From Desulfonema limicola (GTDB taxonomy: Bacteria; Desulfobacterota; Desulfobacteria; Desulfobacterales; DYRC01), in contig DYRC01000013.1 in assembly GCA_020718925.1 (NCBI GenBank), positions 1 to 9,173 of the forward strand: a stretch of 9,173 nucleotides of DNA, given 5' to 3'. This document shows positions 1 through 4,114 of the stretch, piece after piece. The translations under genes and the position numbers were made by a program. A model generated the notes under the pieces. It saw only the letters and a program-made list of their open reading frames with translations, ran no database searches and was not told where the DNA came from. Position 1 is the stretch's first letter. Each line of letters opens with the position of its first letter.

Positions 1-21
1 AAGAAAAGGCAGATAACAATA

Positions 22-570
22 ATGAACACAGCCCTGATGCTTATTGACATCCAAAATGATTATTTTCCCGGCGGCAGCATGGAACTTGACGGCAGTATCG
101 AAGCAAGTCTGAATGCAAAGAAGGTTCTTTCTTTTTTTCGTGAAAAAAACATGCCGGTAGTTCATATTCAACACCTCTCTGTTCGTCCCGGTTCCACATT
201 TTTTCTTCCGAACACAGACGGAGTAAAGATACATCCCAACGTCAGCCCCATGCCTGCGGAATCTGTCATTGAAAAAAATTATCCGAACAGTTTCAGAGAT
301 ACGCTGTTATCAGATTTTCTGAGCAAAAACCAGATCAGACATCTTGTGATTGCGGGCATGATGACGCACATGTGTGTAGATGCTACGACGAGAGCCGCGT
401 TTGATTACGGATTTCAATGCACACTACTCTCAGATGCCTGTGCAACGCGAAATCTCGTTTTTGAAGATAAACTCATCCCGGCGCAGCATGTTCATCATGC
501 GTTTTTATCCGCATTAAATGGCGTATATGCGAAAGTTATCCGCACAGAAGCATTTCTGAAAGGAGCATGA
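22..570 (+). CDS. Isochorismatase-like cysteine hydrolase
   Basis: A 182-residue protein of the isochorismatase-like hydrolase superfamily (relatives include nicotinamidase, N-carbamoylsarcosine amidase and isochorismatase). Visible family features are the opening LMLIDIQNDYF with catalytic Asp9, Lys85 in the EKNYPNSF segment, and nucleophile Cys118 in MMTHMCVDATTRAA. This gives a complete D-K-C triad, and the length is normal for the family. The family hydrolyses amide or vinyl-ether bonds through a Cys thioester or covalent intermediate; the substrate cannot be deduced here. The ATG at 22 is chosen because the family normally starts a few residues before LxxIDxQ; an AAAGG at 5-9 is a rather distant ribosome binding site. 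The frame is open to the left window edge, so a longer start cannot be excluded. Its stop overlaps the next start (ATGA at 567-570), implying translational coupling. No signal peptide, so cytoplasmic. Confidence 0.9.
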   Translation: MNTALMLIDIQNDYFPGGSMELDGSIEASLNAKKVLSFFREKNMPVVHIQHLSVRPGSTFFLPNTDGVKIHPNVSPMPAESVIEKNYPNSFRDTLLSDFLSKNQIRHLVIAGMMTHMCVDATTRAAFDYGFQCTLLSDACATRNLVFEDKLIPAQHVHHAFLSALNGVYAKVIRTEAFLKGA

Positions 571-1055
571 TAATGTTGCGATTACGATGGGGAATATGCG
601 CTGCATTGGCAATGTTTATGTTGAGCGGATGCGCGGGCTTCGGGAAGTCGTTTGAAACGCCCCGTATTTCGCTGGTCAATGTTGAAATCCGGGAAGCAAA
701 GCTGTTTGAAACGATTTTCAATGTCGAACTCCGGATCATCAATACCAATGAAACTCCGATAATCCTCAAAGGACTGGAATGCAGGCTTGAAATCAACGGA
801 AAAGACTTGGCACTCGGCGTATTGGATTCAAAAACGGAAATTCCCGCATTTGGCAGCGAGAAGGTGCCGATAACGCTGTATTCATCGGTGGTGGATATGG
901 TGAGAAGCGCGTTGCACAGCAGTACAAAAGATAGCTTTTCATATAAAATTACCGGAAAGCTGCGCCTTGAATCCGAAGCATGGATACCGTCTGTTATTCC
1001 CTTTTCTTCTGATGGGGAATTGGGCAAAGACCGCGTGAAAAAGCAGGGGGAGTGA
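567..1055 (+). CDS. LEA14-like (LEA type 2 / WHy domain) lipoprotein
   Basis: A 162-residue predicted lipoprotein. The N-terminus has a basic start (MIMLRLRW), a hydrophobic stretch at about 8-19 and a lipobox LSGC with acylated Cys22 followed by Ala. No Asp is at +2, so outer-membrane sorting is plausible if the host is Gram-negative. The mature part (about 28-140) reads as a single LEA type 2/WHy beta-sandwich, with the pattern PRISLVNVEIRE, then FNVELRIINTNETPI, then LECRLEINGKDLALG. Bacterial members are usually small envelope lipoproteins of unknown or stress-related role; no enzyme residues are expected. It overlaps the upstream hydrolase by 4 bp (ATGA). An alternative ATG at 573 would remove two residues and keep the signal. 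The family call is fairly firm, the physiological role unknown. Confidence 0.82.
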   Translation: MIMLRLRWGICAALAMFMLSGCAGFGKSFETPRISLVNVEIREAKLFETIFNVELRIINTNETPIILKGLECRLEINGKDLALGVLDSKTEIPAFGSEKVPITLYSSVVDMVRSALHSSTKDSFSYKITGKLRLESEAWIPSVIPFSSDGELGKDRVKKQGE

Positions 1056-1062
1056 TGATCAG

Positions 1063-1998
1063 ATGAGCATCTTACTGACGCCGAAACTTGATCTTATTTT
1101 TAAAAAGCTGTTTGCGGAAAATGTTGTAATTCTTATAAATCTGCTCAATGCGGTTCTCGGACTGCCGAAAAAGCAGCAGATCCGCTCTGTCGAAGTTAAG
1201 AATCCGATAATTCTGCCGGAAGAAATCACGCAGAAATTTATTGTTCTGGATGTTCTGGTAACGGATAAAATGGGGTTCAGCTATGAAATCGAAATGCAGG
1301 TACGCAGATATGAGTCATACTCAAAACGGGCATTGTATTATCTGAGCAGGATTTATGCGGGACAGCTTGATTCCGGAGAGGATTATGAGAAACTGAAGCC
1401 GGTTATCGGCATTCACTTTCTTGATTATGAACTGTTTCCCGATCAGGATGATTTCCGTTTCCGCTTTGAAATGAGAGATGTCCGTTATCCGGAACTCAGG
1501 CTCACGGATGATATGGTACTGCATATTTTCGATCTTGCAAAGTTTGAGAATATGATGCAGAACAAACAACATGGCAATGATCTGAGCGAATGGCTGCATT
1601 TTTTCAACCATGCACACGAGGAGGACAAAACCATGAGAACAGCTTACACAAATCCGGCAATTCACAAAGCATTCGATATATTGGAAACATTGAGTGCGGA
1701 TGAGAAAACCCGTCGCTTGGCTCGGATAAGAGAAGATGCACTCAGAACTGAGCGTTCAGAACTGTTTTATGCTGAAAAAAGAGGACGTGAAGAAGGCGAA
1801 AAAAGAGGCGAAAAAAGAGGTCTTGAAAAAGGCGAAAAAAGAGGACTTGAAAAAGGCAGAAAGGAAAACGCGGTAAAGACTGCAAAAAAGCTGCTGGCAA
1901 TGGCTGTGCTGCCCCCGGATCAGATTGCACAGGCAACAGGTCTTGATATTGAAGAAATACAGAATTTGCGAAGGAAGAAAAAAATTCCTGATGCCTGA
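1063..1998 (+). CDS. Rpn family (PD-(D/E)XK) recombination-promoting nuclease / putative transposase
   Basis: A 311-residue protein of the Rpn/YhgA-like family, PD-(D/E)XK nucleases once annotated as transposases. The N-terminus has the family opening TPKLDLIFKKLF. The catalytic-type segment is VLDVLVTDKMGFSYEIEMQV, with Asp63, Glu77 and Gln79 as likely D-ExQ residues; RALYYLSRIYAGQL (89-102) follows, as is typical. Residues 239-266 are a charged repetitive linker built of EKRG and LEKG units. The C-terminal 40 residues (AKKLLAMAVLPPDQIAQATGL) resemble the small helical tail common in this family. The start at 1063 follows AGGGGGAG at 1045-1052 and lies 7 nt after the lipoprotein gene; no other in-frame start lies close upstream. 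Members act on DNA; E. coli relatives are Ca-stimulated endonucleases that promote recA-independent recombination. Activity of this copy is inferred only. Confidence 0.85.
   Translation: MSILLTPKLDLIFKKLFAENVVILINLLNAVLGLPKKQQIRSVEVKNPIILPEEITQKFIVLDVLVTDKMGFSYEIEMQVRRYESYSKRALYYLSRIYAGQLDSGEDYEKLKPVIGIHFLDYELFPDQDDFRFRFEMRDVRYPELRLTDDMVLHIFDLAKFENMMQNKQHGNDLSEWLHFFNHAHEEDKTMRTAYTNPAIHKAFDILETLSADEKTRRLARIREDALRTERSELFYAEKRGREEGEKRGEKRGLEKGEKRGLEKGRKENAVKTAKKLLAMAVLPPDQIAQATGLDIEEIQNLRRKKKIPDA
1795..1854 (+). repeat. In-frame 24-nt tandem repeat within the Rpn gene
   Basis: Two adjacent 24-nt units (1807-1830 and 1831-1854) differ at one base (TCTTG versus ACTTG). They are preceded by a 12-nt partial unit (1795-1806). 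Each unit begins GGCGAAAAAAGAGG and encodes GEKRGLEK. Runs of six A occur in each unit. The repeat keeps frame, so gain or loss of units would lengthen or shorten a charged linker rather than break the gene. Confidence 0.9.
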
Positions 1999-2029
1999 TA
2001 TTTGACAAACCCCTTTATGCCTGATATTT
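1991..2029 (+). repeat. 13-bp exact direct repeat flanking the end of the Rpn gene
   Basis: ATGCCTGATATTT occurs at 1991-2003 and again at 2017-2029, separated by 13 bases. The first copy includes the TGA stop codon of the Rpn gene (GCC TGA). The second covers most of the proposed -10 region of the next promoter. It could be a slippage duplication, an insertion scar or a paired regulator site; the sequence does not decide. Confidence 0.75.
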
Positions 2030-2030
2030 T
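2002..2030 (+). promoter_or_regulatory. Sigma-70-like promoter for the selenoprotein gene
   Basis: TTGACA at 2002-2007 is a perfect -35 box, followed after 17 bases by TATTTT at 2025-2030 (-10, 4 of 6 consensus bases). Transcription would start near 2036-2038, about 40 bases before the ATG at 2080. This is the best promoter match I found in the window. It sits between the Rpn stop and the selenoprotein gene, so it probably drives the 2080-3024 genes and perhaps the hydrogenase genes beyond. Confidence 0.6.
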
Positions 2031-2038
2031 ACTTTATG

Positions 2039-2051
2039 CGGGAATATCCCG
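2039..2051. promoter_or_regulatory. Short inverted repeat at the predicted transcription start
   Basis: CGGGAATATCCCG forms two 5-bp arms, CGGGA and TCCCG, around ATA. It lies immediately downstream of the proposed -10 box, so it could be an operator or a small 5'-leader hairpin. It is short enough to arise by chance. Confidence 0.3.
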
Positions 2052-2067
2052 TTGACGTTCAGCAGAA

Positions 2068-2073
2068 AGGAAG
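2068..2073 (+). promoter_or_regulatory. Ribosome binding site deciding the selenoprotein start
   Basis: AGGAAG at 2068-2073 abuts the ATG at 2074, leaving no usable spacing, but is 6 nt from the in-frame ATG at 2080. The start at 2080 (MENKVFIF) is therefore preferred over MIMENKVFIF. Confidence 0.65.
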
Positions 2074-2079
2074 ATGATT

Positions 2080-2307
2080 ATGGAAAACAAAGTTTTTATT
2101 TTCGGAAAAGATGGCTGACCCTTTACCAACGCGGCTCGTGAAGCTTTTGCAAAAAAGGGCAAAGAGTTTGAATATGTCAATGTTCTCTCTGATCCGGCAA
2201 AACTGGAGGAAATGCTTAAACATTCCGATGGGATGCGGCGGGTCCCGATAATTGTGGAAGAAGGAAAAGTAACTATCGGTTTTAACGGACGCGCCTGAGG
2301 CGTTTGA
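2080..2307 (+). CDS. Glutaredoxin-like selenoprotein with two predicted selenocysteines (Uxx-star type)
   Basis: A 75-codon gene read through two in-frame UGA codons (2116-2118 and 2296-2298) to a UGA stop at 2305-2307. The protein has a thioredoxin/glutaredoxin fold pattern: beta strand KVFIF, active-site loop GKDGUPFTNAAR with Sec13 where Cys normally stands and Thr16 at the resolving position, then helix and strand FEYVNV, then RRVPIIV with cis-Pro56, then the glycine-rich end KVTIGFNGRAUGV with Sec73 two residues from the C-terminus. All these motifs fall in one frame only when both UGAs are decoded, which argues against a pseudogene. I recall a small glutaredoxin-like family named Uxx-star in deltaproteobacteria and other Sec users; the Sec-x-x-stop ending here seems to fit, though I cannot check. 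Expected role: cytoplasmic thiol/selenol redox chemistry, partner unknown. Two SECIS-like hairpins and a promoter support it. No selA, selB, selC or selD is in the window. Confidence 0.85.
2119..2159 (+). promoter_or_regulatory. Predicted bacterial SECIS element for the Sec13 UGA
   Basis: Directly after UGA 2116-2118 the RNA can fold with a lower stem CCCUUU (2119-2124) against AAAGGG (2154-2159). The upper part pairs GC 2131-2132 with GC 2149-2150 and GCU 2134-2136 with AGC 2142-2144. The apical loop is CGUGA (2137-2141), beginning 18 nt after the UGA with G at its second position. Bacterial SECIS elements typically have a short apical stem-loop about 16-37 nt downstream with a G in the first two loop positions. 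The upper stem is weaker than that of the second element. It lies inside the coding region, as bacterial SECIS must. Confidence 0.6.
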
Positions 2308-2309
2308 GA

Positions 2310-2336
2310 TTTTCCGGCTGTATGCCGGTTTGAAAA
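2310..2336 (+). promoter_or_regulatory. Predicted bacterial SECIS element for the C-terminal Sec73 UGA
   Basis: CCGGC (2314-2318) pairs perfectly with GCCGG (2324-2328) around the loop UGUAU (2319-2323). An outer UUUU (2310-2313) can pair with AAAA (2333-2336) across a bulge. The loop begins 20 nt after UGA 2296-2298 and has G at its second position, matching the bacterial SECIS pattern. The true stop UGA (2305-2307) is only 11 nt from the loop, which would put it outside the usual window. The hairpin lacks a following T run, so it is not a good intrinsic terminator. It lies in the 3' untranslated region just beyond the stop codon. Confidence 0.7.
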
Positions 2337-2373
2337 CACCCCTCTCCTTCGGGGAGGGGCTGGGGGTGGGGTA
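2337..2373 (+). repeat. GC-rich palindromic intergenic repeat, cluster 1 (one unit, forward)
   Basis: The first half folds into a 9-bp hairpin: CCCCTCTCC (2339-2347) against GGGGAGGGG (2351-2359) with one G-U pair and a TTC loop. It is followed by a G-rich tail, CTGGGGGTGGGGTAA, that ends at the LOG start codon. Same family as the clusters at 3031-3157 and 5588-5678. The layout (palindrome plus short G-rich tail, many degenerate copies) resembles REP-type elements; no transposase for it is in the window. Confidence 0.8.
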
Positions 2374-3024
2374 ATGGAAAAGCAGTTTTTGATTGACGCA
2401 TTTGCAAAAGGCGAGGCATGGCGATTATTCAAGATTATCGGCGAATTTGTCGAAGGAATTGAAACGCTCCATGAAATAGGACCGGCGGTAAGTATTTTCG
2501 GATCAGCCAGAATCAAACCGGATGATCCGATCTATAAAAAAGCCGAAGAAATCGCATCGCGGTTTGTCAAACAGGGATTTGCGGTCATGACCGGCGCGGG
2601 CGGCGGCATTATGGAAGCGGCAAACAAAGGCGCTGCCGAAGCCGGCGGAAAATCTGTGGGCTTGAACATTGTTCTTCCCTTTGAACAAAAACCCAATCCG
2701 TATGCCAACATCCGATTGGAATTTAAATATTTTTTTATCCGAAAGGTCATGCTGATCAAATATGCGATGGCGTATATCATCATGCCGGGCGGATTCGGGA
2801 CATTGGATGAACTGTTTGAAGCGGTAACGCTGGTGCAGACCCGCCGTATCAAGCCGTTTCCGATTATTCTGGTCGGATCCGATTACTGGGGAGGACTTGT
2901 CGAATGGATAAAAGCCCGTCTTCTGGCAGACAAGCGCATTGCTCCCGAAGATTTGGAAATTCTGAAAGTGATGGATGATCCTGAAGAAATCGTAAAGACA
3001 GTGAAAAAGATCGTCATTATATAA
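2374..3024 (+). CDS. LOG family protein (Rossmann-fold nucleotide 5'-monophosphate phosphoribohydrolase-like)
   Basis: A 216-residue LOG-family protein, often mis-annotated as lysine decarboxylase. Signature segments are VSIFGSAR (39-46), MTGAGGGIMEAANKGA (72-87) and PGGFGTLDELFE (138-149), with FFIRKVMLIKYA (120-131) supplying the conserved Arg-Lys. Family members cleave N6-modified AMP or other nucleoside monophosphates to base plus ribose 5-phosphate; the bacterial physiological role is often unclear. Length and motif order are normal and no key motif is missing. The ATG at 2374 comes 2 nt after the palindromic repeat, whose GGGGTGGGG is the only Shine-Dalgarno-like sequence. It lies 66 nt after the selenoprotein and is probably cotranscribed with it. 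Cytoplasmic; no membrane segments. No link between LOG activity and the adjacent hydrogen sensor is established. Confidence 0.9.
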   Translation: MEKQFLIDAFAKGEAWRLFKIIGEFVEGIETLHEIGPAVSIFGSARIKPDDPIYKKAEEIASRFVKQGFAVMTGAGGGIMEAANKGAAEAGGKSVGLNIVLPFEQKPNPYANIRLEFKYFFIRKVMLIKYAMAYIIMPGGFGTLDELFEAVTLVQTRRIKPFPIILVGSDYWGGLVEWIKARLLADKRIAPEDLEILKVMDDPEEIVKTVKKIVII

Positions 3025-3030
3025 TCTGAC

Positions 3031-3157
3031 CTAACCCCCCGGCCCCCTTCCCTGAAAGGGAAGGGGGGGAGCAAAGACTCCCCCTCTCCTTTCAGGAGGG
3101 ATCGGGGGGAAGGGTCATCTCCCCTCTCCTTTCAGGGGAGGGGTCGGGGGAGGGGTA
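3031..3157 (+). repeat. GC-rich palindromic intergenic repeat, cluster 2 (three units, one inverted)
   Basis: Three units fill nearly the whole gap between the LOG gene and the hydrogenase. Unit a (3031-3072) runs in reverse orientation and starts CTAACCCCCCGG; units b (3078-3115) and c (3118-3157) run forward. Each contains a CCCCTCTCC- or CCCTTCCC-type arm, a short TTTCA or TGAAA loop and the complementary G-rich arm. Unit c ends in GGGGAGGGGTAATG, merging with the small-subunit start codon. The facing orientation of a and b or c would allow large hairpins in RNA, so effects on transcription between LOG and hydrogenase genes are possible. Confidence 0.85.
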
Positions 3158-4114
3158 ATGCCAAAAAAACTATACTGGCTTCAATGCGGCGGGTGCGGCG
3201 GCGATACATGGTCATTATTCAATGCCGAATCGCCGGATGTGGCGCAACTGTTTGATATGCTGAATATCGAACTGCTGTGGCATCCTGGTCTGTCTCATAA
3301 AAGCGATGATGAGCTGCAAGCATTAAATGTCCGCTTACTTTCAGGAGAAGAGAAGCTTGATATATTGTGCGTTGAAGGCGCAATTATCCGGGGACCCGGC
3401 GGAACAGGCATGTACGACGCCATATCAGATAAAAACGGAAGCGGAAAACCCAAAAAAGACCTTGCCGCGTCTTTGGCAAAAAAAGCCGAACATGTGATTG
3501 CCGTAGGAACCTGCGCCTGTTTCGGCGGAATCGGGGCAGGCAGCGACATCGAAGCCGTAGGGCTGCAATTTTCCAGATGGGACAAGGGCGGTCTTTTGGG
3601 CAGCGAATTTAAAGCATCAGGCGGAATGCCGGTGATCAATCTGCCGGGCTGTCCCTGCCATTGCGATGTCATTACCGGAATGCTGTCTCTTCTGTCGGCG
3701 GATATGCCCATAAAGCTTATTGAAAAATACCAAACACCGGTGGAATGGTATAACATCATGGTACATCAGGGCTGTACACGGAACGAATATCACGAATACC
3801 GCATAGAAGAAAAGCGGTTCGGAGAAAAAGGCTGCATGTTCTTTTATCTGGGCTGTCATGGTCCGCTGGTCAAAGGTCCGTGCAACAAATTGTTGTGGAA
3901 TCGGCGATCATCCAAAACCCGCGTGGGCGTTCCCTGTTTCGGCTGTACCCTCCCTGATTTTCCTCAGCCCTATCCTTTTTTTGAAACCCGGAATATTGAG
4001 GGAATCCCCATCAAACTGCCATCCGGAGTCAATCGTCCGCATTACATGGCATACAAAGGCATGGCGGCGGCAGCGGCTCCCGAACGCCTGAAAGAACGGA
4101 AAACAGGAATATGA
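3158..4114 (+). CDS. [NiFe]-hydrogenase small subunit, cytoplasmic sensor (HoxB/HupU-like) type
   Basis: A 318-residue FeS subunit of a group 2-like [NiFe]-hydrogenase. It starts directly at KKLYWLQCGGCGGD, with no Tat signal, so it is cytoplasmic. Segments LLWHPGLS (39-46) and LCVEGAIIRGPGGTG (70-84) resemble HoxB/HupU and HupS proteins. Proximal-cluster positions are Cys13, Asp16 (Cys in most relatives), Cys119 in GTCACFGG and Cys165 in PGCPCHC; extra cysteines Cys10, Cys121, Cys167 and Cys169 lie nearby. Distal ligands are His203, Cys206, Cys226 and Cys233; medial ligands are Cys242, Cys260 and Cys263. It would pass electrons from the Ni-Fe site, or in sensors set the redox state read by the kinase. 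It overlaps the large subunit by 4 bp (ATGA). The start follows the repeat tail GGGGAGGGGTA. An uptake enzyme (HupS) is the alternative; kinase linkage favours a sensor. Confidence 0.88.
   Translation: MPKKLYWLQCGGCGGDTWSLFNAESPDVAQLFDMLNIELLWHPGLSHKSDDELQALNVRLLSGEEKLDILCVEGAIIRGPGGTGMYDAISDKNGSGKPKKDLAASLAKKAEHVIAVGTCACFGGIGAGSDIEAVGLQFSRWDKGGLLGSEFKASGGMPVINLPGCPCHCDVITGMLSLLSADMPIKLIEKYQTPVEWYNIMVHQGCTRNEYHEYRIEEKRFGEKGCMFFYLGCHGPLVKGPCNKLLWNRRSSKTRVGVPCFGCTLPDFPQPYPFFETRNIEGIPIKLPSGVNRPHYMAYKGMAAAAAPERLKERKTGI

Noticed and set aside
1063..1998. Insertion sequence transposase with an active mobile element
   Set aside because: The protein is Rpn/PD-(D/E)XK type; no terminal inverted repeats were found around it, so no mobile element is called.
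2116..2298. Two in-frame TGA codons as nonsense mutations making a glutaredoxin pseudogene
   Set aside because: Both fall exactly at positions expected for redox Cys/Sec, the rest of the frame is intact, and both are followed by SECIS-like hairpins. Decay would be expected to scatter other damage.
2314..2328. Hairpin CCGGC/GCCGG as an intrinsic terminator
   Set aside because: It is followed by GTTTGAAAAC with no T run, and its spacing and loop G fit a SECIS better.
2034..2516. Minus-strand open frame of 160 codons opposite the selenoprotein and repeat
   Set aside because: It is low-complexity Pro/Arg/Ser-rich, crosses the repeat and the promoter region, and lies opposite genes with clear family motifs on the + strand.
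3031..3157. CRISPR array
   Set aside because: The units are degenerate palindromes in mixed orientation with almost no spacers, which does not fit regular repeat-spacer structure.
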